NCBI GenBank assembly: GCA_015499995.1
Contig: JADNRV010000102.1
Span: 1 to 64,000 of the forward strand
DNA length: 64,000 nucleotides
Source of the DNA: Flammula alnicola
Lineage: Eukaryota; Basidiomycota; Agaricomycetes; Agaricales; Strophariaceae
Reading direction: 5' to 3'
The position numbers and the translations under genes are program-made. Below the pieces are notes generated by a model. That model was not told the DNA's origin. It was given only the letters and a program-made list of their open reading frames with translations, and ran no database searches. How positions within the stretch are numbered: the stretch's first letter is position 1; the number at the start of each line of letters is the position of its first letter. This document shows, piece by piece, positions 23,911-33,941 of this stretch.

Positions 23911-24007
23911 GTGGGGCTAGAGCCTCGGCCCCACTTCGTTAAATAATTACTATGATGCGTCAAGGTGGGGCGGCCCCACAAACGTCGGCTTTGGGCATTA
24001 TATAAAG
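23911..24007 (+). promoter_or_regulatory. Compact promoter: paired GTGGGGC/GCCCCAC palindromes plus TATA box
   Basis: GTGGGGC...GCCCCAC at 23,911-23,934 and a tighter GTGGGGC-C-GCCCCAC at 23,965-23,979 precede TATATAAAG at 23,999-24,007. GTGGGG is the core recognised by Mig1/CreA-type C2H2 repressors (established for ascomycetes); whether it acts so here is inference. The spacing suits control of the small unit downstream. Confidence 0.5.
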
Positions 24008-24133
24008 GTGACCTTCACTCAGCGAATTAGGACCCAAGTTCTATCCTTCTTCTCTCTCGCTCTCAGTCAAAGGTCAGTTTCATTACTCCTTTGCCCTCGC
24101 ACTCACTCACTTGTTACTTACTGGACTTGCAAC

Positions 24134-24239
24134 ATGACGGTATTACTACGTGGTATTGCCAAGAGAGTTGTAGTATGGGTATGTGGTTGTTTCTTCTGCT
24201 AACGTTTCCGCATCGCCGACTTTCGTTCAGGCGCGCTAG
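24134..24239 (+). CDS. Candidate spliced micro-ORF (17 aa)
   Basis: ATG at 24,134, exon 1 to 24,178, then a textbook 52-bp intron (24,179-24,230: GTATGT donor, CTGCTAAC branch site, TTCAG acceptor), exon 2 GCGCGCTAG. The peptide would be MTVLLRGIAKRVVVWAR, short, hydrophobic and cationic. A TATA box lies 130 bp upstream and AATAAA at 24,257. Signals for an RNA polymerase II transcript are all present, but the ORF is very short. It could instead be a spliced non-coding RNA, or the peptide could be incidental. No family is recognised. Confidence 0.35.
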
Positions 24240-24256
24240 GTACTATTAAATGTGGC

Positions 24257-24262
24257 AATAAA
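24257..24262 (+). terminator. AATAAA polyadenylation signal
   Basis: Consensus AATAAA 18 bp after the stop of the micro-ORF. Confidence 0.4.
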
Positions 24263-24609
24263 CACGCATTCTCCAACGGGCTGTATCGTCTGCGTCCTTC
24301 AGTTCGTTAGTTCACGATTCCCCACCATTTTATGTGATTCTGTGTCTTTTATATCTTCTTTCTTGAGACTGAGTTTGGTCCCCGTTACTGTGGCCAAGTC
24401 GCTCTTTGTTGTCTAGCCGTTTGGTCATTATCTTAGTTAGGGTACCCCACTCCTTGCACGCGTACACAGGAAACAAATTGGTTTCGTAACATAAAGAGCA
24501 CCAATTTTTTGTTGGCAATGAGGGAAACTATATACGGTATGGCTCAAGGCAATTGCAACGTCAACGTATCTTTCGAGGGGCAAACCATCTCCGAGTCCTA
24601 TTTCACGAA

Positions 24610-25002
24610 CTAGGCGGACGCCGTGATGAAGCACGTGATTTTGTTGGCCATGTCGATAGCGGAGGTAGCCTCGGAGGTAACATCCGTGGTAGCAAACGCA
24701 TACGCGCTCCAATCGGCAGAAGTTGCCTGTGCCCAACTCGTACCGACTGGCTGCACAGGCACGTCTTCCCAGCCCTTACCACAGACGGCGGTTCCGGCGC
24801 CATCCCAATAGAAGGCAAACTTCTCGAAAGTGTAAGAGTGAGATATTATGAACCGAGTGGTTCCCGGAGAGGTAGTAGTGGTCGTCCCGACAACAGCGGG
24901 CAAGGCGTGGCTTGCGTTGCTTGCATAGGTGAGCAAGTGGATGCTTCCAGGGCCTTCGGTGGTAACGGTGACGCCTTGACCATACAGGTAGAATACGGAC
25001 AT
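24610..25002 (-). CDS. Hypothetical small protein
   Basis: An uninterrupted 130-aa frame, MSVFYLYGQGVTV at the start and MANKITCFITASA at the end. The middle is Thr-rich (GTTTTTSPGTTRF), followed by an aromatic stretch (FEKFAFYWDGAG) and two cysteines. There is no signal peptide or membrane helix. A probable intron lies just upstream (25,015-25,070: GTAAAT...CTAAC...TAG). Before it is another coding-like stretch (SPVEVLPSTAPYVFASPTF, about 25,075-25,135), but its frame does not join this ATG, so the true start may be further upstream. I do not recognise the family. Confidence 0.4.
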   Translation of the reverse strand: MSVFYLYGQGVTVTTEGPGSIHLLTYASNASHALPAVVGTTTTTSPGTTRFIISHSYTFEKFAFYWDGAGTAVCGKGWEDVPVQPVGTSWAQATSADWSAYAFATTDVTSEATSAIDMANKITCFITASA

Positions 25003-25414
25003 ATTGGTTGACTACGATGTCATGTTAGTTTGGGCTGTTGCTGATCATGAGTGATAATCCGGTATTTACCTGAAGGTGGGGCTGGCAAATACGTAAGGTG
25101 CAGTGGACGGTAATACCTCAACCGGACTTGTCCTGATGAAAAAGGTATTAGTTGCATGAGCAGTATTTTTATTCTAGTCCTGACTGACCTTGGGGAAAGT
25201 GGGTGGAAGTATGAAATATTTGGACGGTGCTCGTCCCTTTTTATGCGGTTTTCGTCGTTCGAAAGGTCGATTTCGAGCAGCAGTGAAGTCCTGCTTTCCG
25301 AAAATGCGGGTCTGATCGAGAAACTTTCGAAGCAGAGGACTCATTATGCGAACTCACGTACTAGATGAAGAGAGCTTTGCCCCCCCCAACTTAGAGCCAC
25401 GAATAGCAAGATTA

Positions 25415-25674
25415 CTGTACTATTTCGATCAATTCGGCCGTCACGCGTCACAAGCCTGATGGCCATGGCCGAAATCGGTTGATTGTCCCATGTCACAAGC
25501 TAACTGGCTGGTGCAGAAATCTAAAAGTACCTCCGGAGCGCTGCGCGGGGCGCGAACGCCCCGCGAAGTGGCCGAAATCTGGCCTCCGTCACGGGCTAGC
25601 GCGTGGCCAACGCAAAAATTTCGTCCACTGGGTCACAGGTCACACCCCAGGCCGAATTGATCGAAATAGTACAG
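25415..25674. mobile_element. 260-bp MITE with TA target-site duplication (mariner type)
   Basis: Begins CTGTACTATTTCGATCAATT and ends with the exact inverse, at least 25 bp of perfect terminal inverted repeat, flanked by TA on both sides (25,413-25,414 and 25,675-25,676). It has no coding capacity. The outer 14 bp are shared with the element at 35,626, so both probably depend on the same Tc1/mariner-like transposase. The transposase is not in the window. Confidence 0.85.
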
Positions 25675-26086
25675 TAAACCGCCACCTGATGTGGTCTTGG
25701 ATGTTCGAGAAGACAAAATTACGGACGTCATCCACTATCATCTATGTGAATTAGTCTAACTGAACGCGATTTTGGCGGGCATTTTGGGTGGATATAGGAG
25801 GGGTGCAGACCCTTTCTTAGGCCTGCTTTACCCAGGATCTTAGTCGTAAACAGTACAACTGAGAACGCCATGATTACCTGAAGCTTCTGAGGGGCTCGTA
25901 TTTTTGCGGATATCAAGGTTTGGGGCTATCTGATAGCCCATCCGCTTTCACTTAGAGGGTGGCGCCCTACGTGGCACATTGGGAAGAAACGCGGGCTTTG
26001 CTATTTTTTGCCTACCATGACGGTGCAGCGGGTGGCACAAAGGTTCTTACGACGTATTAGAACCTGGGAACTCCATTTTACCTAAC

Positions 26087-26482
26087 TTAAGAGCTCAACG
26101 TGTAAGGACTCGATGCTGATGCCAGAATATACTTAAACTCATGCAATGAGAAAATTCCTCTCCAGTTCAGCGGTTTTGTGCTCCCGAATGGCCAAAAGTC
26201 GAATTCAAATGAAATCACTCGTAAGTCAAATCCTAGGCACAATGATCCTAATTCTGCATCGCCGTACCATAAATGCAGCTTGAGCGGTAGTTGAACCAGA
26301 ATTTCCGAGGCAATAAGATGGTTGAGCAGGGCTTTCCATAATTCCTTCGTAAGCAGCTTTATGTAGCCACCGGCAGAGAGAGGACGTGCGCAAACGAGGC
26401 ATCGAGCATGGCTGATCTGGGCGGGCTGGGACATCTCAAGTGGTGTATTTTTGGTAAGAGCTACAATCGGAATTTGGTTCAC
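26087..26482 (-). CDS. Hypothetical ORF, doubtful
   Basis: A 131-codon single-exon frame with a CLVC motif near its N-terminus and a hydrophobic middle. No homology, splice structure or repeat context supports it beyond length. It may be chance. Confidence 0.2.
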   Translation of the reverse strand: MNQIPIVALTKNTPLEMSQPAQISHARCLVCARPLSAGGYIKLLTKELWKALLNHLIASEILVQLPLKLHLWYGDAELGSLCLGFDLRVISFEFDFWPFGSTKPLNWRGIFSLHEFKYILASASSPYTLSS

Positions 26483-27807
26483 TTGTTATGGATGTAGACA
26501 GCTAGCGGGATAATGTCGGGTCTGATGCTCGGCCCCTTGTTCCCGTAAGGGATGGCACTTTATCTGCGCATAAGGTGAGTGTGGCCTTGAAATCTGCACA
26601 ACCTTTTCTGGGTTTCTCTCGTCGTAGACTCGTAGTCTCCCATCGCATTACCTTAGCGATTCCTTCTAATTATGATTGAGCTTGAACTTGTGTACCGTTC
26701 TAACAACGAATTTGATTTCCTCCTGCATGTGACCCACGCAATGCGAATATGTCTATTAGACTCTACGTAGATCACCCGGCAGGCACTACCTCAGACTCCA
26801 GAGAACACATGTTATGAATGCCGCGCCTGATCAATGATCTACCACCGGGACTGTGGAAACACTATTTTGTATTCTAACTTGAATGAACCAGGTCTTGAAA
26901 TTCGAAGGCTTGAGCATTTTATTGGCAGTTCCTAGTAGATGGGCAAAATTGCCTGACTTGAAGGGTGTTATAGTGGAGTCCATAAATAGGCGCTGGTGAG
27001 AAATAAATGGAATAGACAAGCACCAGCAGGAGAATCTGCGGAAATGATACACGTCGTTTTAAATTCGAGGTAGGAAGTTAACGTTGGTTAAATAAAAGCT
27101 GTTTCAATGTGAACAGGCCAAAAGAATGAACAGTAGTTTGTGTGCCATGAACACTTAAGTGCGCACAACTTGTACACTTGTGGCTCACACACCACGAACG
27201 TGCCACGACAGTTTCTAGTCGAACAAAAGGATATCGACTTGGATCTTCTGACTTGCCAGTTGTCTGTCAAGTTCACTTTGTTGGCTGAACAACTCCACTG
27301 GAACATTCCAATCCACCAGGACTAGTCTCACTGTACCAAGATGCTCTGGGTTCCCACTGAGATTACCGGTCTAATCCTCTCTCTGACGAAGAACAGCAGA
27401 CATGTGTTCCAAATCTTAAATGACGGTACTGTGTGTCTGCGTGTTTTATTCAGCTATACTCACTTTACTTCATTGCTTGTTGAGAACCCGAACCAAATCA
27501 CGCAAGCGAGTTCAATTCCTCGTGAAACAACTATGAAAAAACAAAATTCCTAGGCTCCTTCGTCCCTCCCACATTCTTGGGAGTAAATATTCACCTCGCT
27601 GACCGTAGTGAAGTAGAGAAACATCCTGGATTTATTAAATAAAAACCACTTCAACATGGCTAAGTAGTGTGGTCGGAAGAGTTGACCTGGTGCTACATCG
27701 CAAAGACCAATTTCAAATTGTCGGCGGCTGATGTAATGTGATCCATTTACCTATGCATATTCTATCGCTAGATAGGCTTGTGAAGTCCTGAAGCCGGTTG
27801 TGAGACA
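26483..27807. other. Gene-poor stretch
   Basis: Only short ORFs on both strands; no repeats or hairpins of note. Confidence 0.4.
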
Positions 27808-28715
27808 CGACCGCTTCATAATTTTCGCTCCGCCTTTGTCTTTTTAAAACCTAAAGCCGCAATAAATTTCTTGGTTTTGTTCTTCTCGACAGTATGTATG
27901 CTCTGACTGCCCGAATCATTGGTAAGAATCGATGTTATAGATGGTCCGGGTGCATGGCTCTCCTGACCTGAGGTCATCGAGCTCGTAGAGGATCCCTGTA
28001 CAAATCCTGAAGCCCGGTCCAAAGATAAACGGAGAGTAGACTGCGGGGACGGATATGGGTTGAGTGGCTATCCAGCAAGAGTATATGAAACGGGGGATAA
28101 ACTTGGATTAATCGCAATGGATGTGGCAGCAGACTTGGGTCCAGGGTTACTGTCAGACTGGACATGGAGAGCCGAGGAACGTTGAGAAGAAACTTGGAGG
28201 GAAAGACCACCCAGCTGGGCAGTTACAGACTGAACTTTGGTGTTCAATATGTCCGCCGCACTATCTGTGTGTTCTCTGACAGGACTTGGAGGTGTAGACT
28301 GACCATGGATTTGGGTGGGGCTGACAATGTGAATGGTAGGGTTGGATTCTTCCTCTTGCATTGGAACATCGTACTTCTGACCATGATATTCTTGGAAATG
28401 GGGAGATGGAGAGGGTGGACGGAAGGGCGGACTACCTTGAAAAATGAAGAAAAGCCATTTAATCAATGGAATAATAGAATGCGCAATGACCAGCCTGCAC
28501 TCTTGCTCTCACCTTGTGCTCTCGCTGTTCCTCTGGAGCGTTGTGGAGGATTGGGACTTGGACGTGTTCTGTTTGATCCTGAATCGAGAAAAGGTCAGCT
28601 CATATCAAGACTTCATCGGCGTAATTATCACTACCGCCATGGTGTTGAGAACCTTGAGGACCACCTCCGTGGTCTGCATATCTCTGTGCAGGGTCCGGTG
28701 CACGGCCTAGGATAG
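27808..28715 (-). pseudogene. Truncated copy of the amyloid-motif gene (exons 2-4 only)
   Basis: Matches 16,909-17,816 in the same orientation and includes introns 2 and 3. Homology ends inside intron 1, so the exon encoding both G-x-F-x-S-V motifs is missing. In the last exon a CAG codon has become TAG (near 28,070, after SYTLAG), and the C-terminus lacks a few codons (KKFIAALGF for KKFQVFGALGF). It cannot make the parental protein. Confidence 0.88.
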
Positions 28716-28834
28716 CAGCGCCATTCCTGCCGCAATGTTTAGCCAATTAGTAGGGACCCCTCGAGCGAGCTTAAATACCAAAATTAATTCGGGTAGAGTA
28801 GACTACACAACGAAGAAATCTAGGGCAGTTCGTA

Positions 28835-30717
28835 CTAATTCAGAAACTGAAGGTTGAGAACCACGTCTCGACAATCGGTAACGTTCAACCCCGCTCCGAA
28901 TAGAAGTGGTTTAAAAACAACATCCAATCTTCCTCCGGCGGTTAGGTTCGAACATAGAGCCCAAGGAGCGTCAGCATTAAACGTGATATTTGGCGGGACT
29001 GTGATCGGCAACCCGGGCTCAAAGGTTGCACCCAGAGCGATCAAGTTCCTGAAACCAACCTGGGGCTCCTGTATAATCATTTATTAAGATCATGCAGATT
29101 TCAAGATCCTGGTCCTCGCAAATAACAACATGGAAAAACAATAACTGACCCGGATACAATAGCCGCCAAACACGCTTAGACTATCCGTGATCTCCACAAA
29201 ATTCGGCGTTCCACCTGGATGGACAACAGAGAGGTTGTTTATCGCAGTGCCGGCGTCCAGAGTCGGCAGTAAGCGAAGATCAATGAAATGAAAAGCAACT
29301 GGATTGGGGCAAGTTGGGCAGGCCTGTAATTACAAATTGACGCTCATCAATTTCTACCCAGATAAATGCATTGAACAGTTTGAAAGAACGTACTGATAAA
29401 ATGCCTGCTTCGGTGGCGATTTCGATAGGTGGTATGTTGTCTACATGGTGTTCTATACCGACCATTGTGATGGGAACGGAGGTTTCGGGGTTGTCAAGAA
29501 ATATTGCCTGTATATTCAACGTGATCAATGATAAATTGAGGGGGGCGCAGCCAATTTCGATTCTCGGCAACATCTGGTACACGGCCATTATAAACTCGCC
29601 TCCACAGGCCTCCTGATTTGAACCGAAGCATCCCATTGATGCGCAAGCGATATCTGGGAGCCTTTGTGCGGTGCTCGCAAGAGTGGGACCACACCCTGTT
29701 GTTCATCTAGGAATTCAGTCCGCGAAGGTAATAATGACGATTACTTCACTCACAACATTCCTGCCCGAATTCACTACCTGCAAATAGAAATGGAGCGCCA
29801 GGGAACGTGTTCTGGCACATAGCGGCGCATTGGTTCGGATCGGCAATGCCAATCATCTTTTCAAGATTACGCGGACTGGCGTTGTCGCTGTGATTGCACC
29901 CAAACGGTTAATTATTGAAAATTGCCAGAAAACACTTGAACTCACGAATAGCATCCTATATATTGCCACAGAGGTTCGATAGATCCATCAAGGGGGGGAT
30001 TAGGCAAAGCGATAGTAGGAATTTGGGGAGAGGGGGTTCCATCAGTATAGACACTAATACGGTCATTTCCACCGCAGATGAGGGTATCATCGCCTTTGCA
30101 AGGTAAGTTGCATTCACTGCTATCCGTTAGATTTGCATTCAGCTGGATCACGCCGTCGCAGACTGGAATATTAAAAATCAGTCTACAGGTTGATATGGAT
30201 GTCAACGACGATTTTACGGAAACGTACAGCATTGCTGTAACAATACAGTGCAGAGGCAGAATCAGCGTGAGGACGTTTGAGATTGGATGAATCTGAATTG
30301 ACCTGCCCAAACTCAACGCCAGCAAATCCATAGGTAGGAAAGAACGTCTCCGAAGGCCCGCAGAACTCGATACATAGTGCGGGCGTCATTGCGGTCGCGT
30401 TTGAAAATGACTGCGCCTTGAGGGTTCTGGCACCACCGTGGTCCCTAAACATATCGTGATATTCAATACCGTAGGGATAATGATAACACGATGTAGACCT
30501 ACGTGTAGCATCCCACAAAGGTCCACCCAGGGGGTGGGCCATTCGGGTTGTCCACCTGCCGTTCCGAAACACCCGTATCATGAGCAAATCCCTGATAAGT
30601 TCAGAAATTTCAGCTGTGAGCTCGGTCGGCTCCTGCTACGACCACAGTAGGTACCTGGATAGATAATCCTGCGACAAGGAAAATTGTTAGAGCGAGAAAG
30701 CGGAGAGAGGAACCCAT
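28835..30717 (-). CDS. Secreted two-WSC-domain protein
   Basis: Nine exons on the complement (30,655-30,717; 30,503-30,591; 30,303-30,444; 30,228-30,234; 29,946-30,162; 29,754-29,887; 29,394-29,695; 29,150-29,323; 28,835-29,068) give 453 aa in one frame. Residues 1-21 (MGSSLRFLALTIFLVAG...) form a signal peptide. The first WSC domain runs from GWTFVGCYTD through CIEFC and QCFCDG to CNLPCKGDDTLICGGNDRIS. The second runs from QYIGCYSDN through CAAMCQN and ECWCGP to SNQEACGGEF. Both keep the cysteine pattern of carbohydrate-binding WSC domains. The C-terminal ~200 residues carry NxS/T sites and an ACPTCPN motif of no known type. A cell-wall or extracellular glycan-binding role is likely. Exon 4 is only 7 nt, but it supplies the Gln-Cys required by the domain. 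Confidence 0.85.
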
Positions 30718-31109
30718 CTGGGCGATCGAAAGAACGAAGGCGGTTACTCAGTACTCAGGTCTTTATACTGTAAATATGTTACGAGAAACTACACAGCTGC
30801 CAATACCGACATCAGTGATTATGAGGACATTTATAGATATGATATGGATATCTGACCTTTGCTTAAAGGCTTGCTCTCGCTTTCTGAGGCCACCCAGGAC
30901 CGCAAGTTCATTTAGGAACTTGACTAATAGCCGCGATTTAAGAGCGATAGTGCACCATTGGGTATTGAGAGAGAGGTGGAGGATCGCAAGAGGATCGTAC
31001 ACACTGTGCCACGAAGAATAGATTGTAACACGTTCAATGATGACTGACAGTTCCATGCACGGGTGGGAGAAGAAGAAAGTTTTAATGAAAAAACGGACCG
31101 ATCTCACGG
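30718..31109. other. Spacer
   Basis: Divergent intergenic region between the WSC gene (minus) and membrane gene A (plus); nothing else identified. Confidence 0.4.
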
Positions 31110-31327
31110 GGTCTTACCAAACCATTACGGCACTTTTTTGCATTTGATTTTTCAAGCAGCAACTCGGACCAAATGCTATGCAAACCAAGCCGTCATGGCC
31201 TTGAAACCCAAGAAGATACAGGGGAAAGTAACATTTACATAAAAAGGATCGCTGCGCTCTCTTTCCTTACCCTCAAGCAAGGCGAAAAGTTCAGCGCAAT
31301 AGCGTTGAATCTGGCTTTGATTTCAAC

Positions 31328-33141
31328 ATGGTCTCTCTGGATCGTTTCCTATTACCGCCAGATAGGAATGTTTTGTTTTCACCCTACCGTCCATCGATAT
31401 TTCTCCTCTGTGTCTTGATATTTTGGAGCGGAATCGCCGTCATATCAGAGGTCGTTATCGCGCCGCTGGCTATCCTCTGCTCTCTTACGACATACGGCCC
31501 AACCATGCATTTCGCTATGCAATCGATTGTCCGAACAATCCGTGGATCGCACACTGCAGAATCTGACGTGAAGAAGACTTCCTCGCGGGCGGTGATGTTG
31601 GCCTGCATATGGATCGCCACTCTGGCGATGCACGTATGCTTTTGGTGGACAGAACGTGGCCACGGTGGTTGGGCAAGCATAGTCCTTCTTCCAACGGCGC
31701 CGGGATCCCAAGCAACCATCGTGATTGTATACATTGCTGCGCGGTCCGTAGCGGATATTCGCATGCGGAAGAGGGAGAGTAGGTTAAGGATAGCTCTCGA
31801 TGAGGAGGATGTCGCGTGAGTGGATATCTGCCTTGAACTTTACCGGACTTTCTAATGAAGTTCTTGTAGATACGAACCAACACCTCCCACACAACATAAC
31901 GGGTCGAACACGAACGAAAACGATGCACCTATAGATCACGAGACAGAAGCGGCGCACACAGTGCCCGACGCGGTCACAACCATTTATCGACCATCAATTT
32001 ACCTCCTCGTCGTATCCATTGCTCTGACTGTCTGTACTATAGTCATTGAGACTCTCAAAATCTCTCCACACGAAATTGGTGTTTTGGAAGTTTTTTCGAT
32101 TCAAGCTTACATCCCCACTGTTCTCTTGCAATTTTATACGATGACTCGAATCGCACGAGGGTTCGAGCAAACCCTGAGCGATGCCAGCAGGCTTGGTGGC
32201 TTCTCATTTGAGCTTGTAGGGCTATGGTTGGGGACAAGAATATTTTATATCTTGTTCCTCCCGTATTATGGCAAGGCTTTCTGGATCGGAGCTGCCGAGA
32301 CCCTCTTGATAATATACTTTGCCGTGCGGTACAGCAGGAGCATTTATCAAGAGAGAAGACGACGGAGTATATTGGGTCTTGATGAGCTGGAGACAGTGTA
32401 AGCTCTAAAACTCATCCATGTGAATCTTACCTTTGTTGACTGCTGTGCTATAGGGAAGATGAATCCGCCCAACCAACGTGAGTCCACGTAAAGTATAGAA
32501 AGGATTTTACGGAAGCTGATTTCAACCTTTACAGGAATGAACCCTTACCCACGCAGGAAGGGGAACCTCCTTCGGAGCTCCCTGCCTCGTCCTTCTACCA
32601 CCCCTCCATATTCATCCTCATCCCATCAGTCCTATTATCTGGGGCATGCATCTACATTGAATCACGGGCAGAACCAGCCATCGCAGCGCCAATGTCGCTC
32701 ATCGTCTACGCTCCAACCATCGTCATACACACATACCTCATTGTGCAATGGTTCTACAGGACATCCGCGACCACTCAGAAAGTCAACAAGGCGACGGAGT
32801 TTTCGTTAGAGCTGTGCTTCATCTGGGTCCTCACACAGGCATTCTACATTCTCGTTTGGCCTATAAGCCTGTACCTCAACCCGAAGGTGATGGATCCACG
32901 CATCAGGTGGCCGGAAGTCATTTTGATCTTGTATATTGCTGCACGGTACACCAGAAATGGGTACATTAGAAGGTCGGGTGCCATCGCTCTTCCACCTGAC
33001 GAAGATCCTGCTGCTCCTGCGGTCGGTGCGTAAAGTGCTTTTTCGACCTTGGTTGCCATAGTCTTGACGTGCTTCACTCCTTTAGAAGTTTCGGATCCTG
33101 AAGCCCCGCCACCTGCCCCTCCTGCTGAACTAGTAGAATAA
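31328..33141 (+). CDS. Triplicated four-pass membrane protein, gene A
   Basis: Five exons (31,328-31,815; 31,870-32,397; 32,454-32,477; 32,535-33,025; 33,086-33,141) give 528 aa. Three homologous modules follow one another. Each opens with a Y-(R/H)-PSI hydrophobic helix (SPYRPSIFLL, TIYRPSIYLL, SFYHPSIFIL), has a central Y-x-PT helix (TYGPTMHF, AYIPTVLL, VYAPTIVI) and closes with a helix ending in (Y/F)-x-A-(A/V)-R plus a basic loop (YIAARSVADIRMRKR, YFAVRYSRSIYQERR, YIAARYTRNGYIRR). About four membrane segments per module, twelve in all. The linkers are acidic and Pro-rich, and the introns fall in them. Function unknown; it resembles none of the transporter or receptor families I can name. 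Copies: B, C and fragment D. Confidence 0.85.
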
Positions 33142-33354
33142 TGCGGTAGATCCACATTTAAAGTGAATCATGCCTGACATTTCGAATTGGGAGGTCCTAA
33201 GTTAGTGCAATATCCATATTTATTTCTCTATTTATTCGCGAAGGATGTTTCAGAATTATCGTTACGGACGAATTCGGTGGTAAGTAGTACAAGGCAATTT
33301 TGAAGTTTCGTGCTCGCTTGAAGTAGACGGAAGCAACAGAGACCATCTCATTTA

Positions 33355-33624
33355 TCAGGCCAAAGTTCCATCTCCACATCAGGAAAACTACATGTTCACT
33401 TACGTGACTTACATCACTTTGACAAGTGACCAAGTGGCGTAAGTGAGTTCAAGTGCCTAAGGTACGTTCACTTGGGTAAGGAGGTCCTTGTCTTAGCCAA
33501 GTGAATCCTCTTACACAAGTGAACTCAAGTGAATTCAAGTGAGCAAGTCGTAAGACGTCCAAGTGAATAAGTCAGAAGCTCCAAGTGAATAAGAAATATT
33601 CGGATTTCCGCTACCAACTCGCGG
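33355..33624 (-). pseudogene. Antisense relic of the DUF1857 gene's last codons, split by an insertion
   Basis: The strings TCAGGCCAAAGTTCCATC (33,355 on) and ACCAACTCGCGGA (33,613 on) are the reverse complement of the end of the 45,107-45,702 gene (RELVVDGTLA and stop). The 234-bp tract at 33,378-33,611 interrupts it. It was carried along when gene A was copied. Confidence 0.8.
33378..33611. mobile_element. 234-bp insertion rich in CAAGTGA repeats
   Basis: Present downstream of gene A but absent at the matching place downstream of gene B (38,508) and in the DUF1857 gene, so it is an insertion with known empty sites. It is packed with CAAGTGAA/TTCACTTG words in both orientations, like the CAAGTTAA tracts at the ends of the 47.8-56.4 kb element. 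No clear target duplication was seen. Confidence 0.6.
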
Positions 33625-33627
33625 ACA

Positions 33628-33656
33628 AAAAAGAATATCTCAGATATTCTTTTTTG
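33628..33656. repeat. Hairpin AAAAAAGAATAT / ATATTCTTTTTT
   Basis: Twelve-base perfect stem with a 5-nt loop, just past the DUF1857 relic. It is conserved at 38,547-38,576 downstream of gene B. It may be a terminator-like or MITE-remnant hairpin. Confidence 0.5.
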
Positions 33657-33941
33657 CGTCCTCAAGGCCTCATCACGCGTTCCGGCCCGGATTCAGTTCG
33701 AACTTACTTTTCGAGTGTTCTGAACTTTTCAACTTGTGTCGTGTCAAGGGACGTCGCTTTTTTCTCTCTCTTTGAAACAGAAGGAAACGGACGAAGAGCT
33801 CGATTCTGCGGTCCTCGAAAACCACTCAACCTTCTCGGACAACACATATATACAGCCTGGAGGAGGGAGGAGATTTGCAATTGTAAGAAGATGTTCGGGT
33901 TGCCTTTCAAGTTGAACTCGTCAATCATTGATTCAAAATTA

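Noticed and set aside
24553..25011. 152-codon plus-strand ORF opposite the 24.6-kb minus-strand ORF
   Set aside because: Basic, Gly/Arg-rich shadow of the minus-strand frame, without a recognisable motif.
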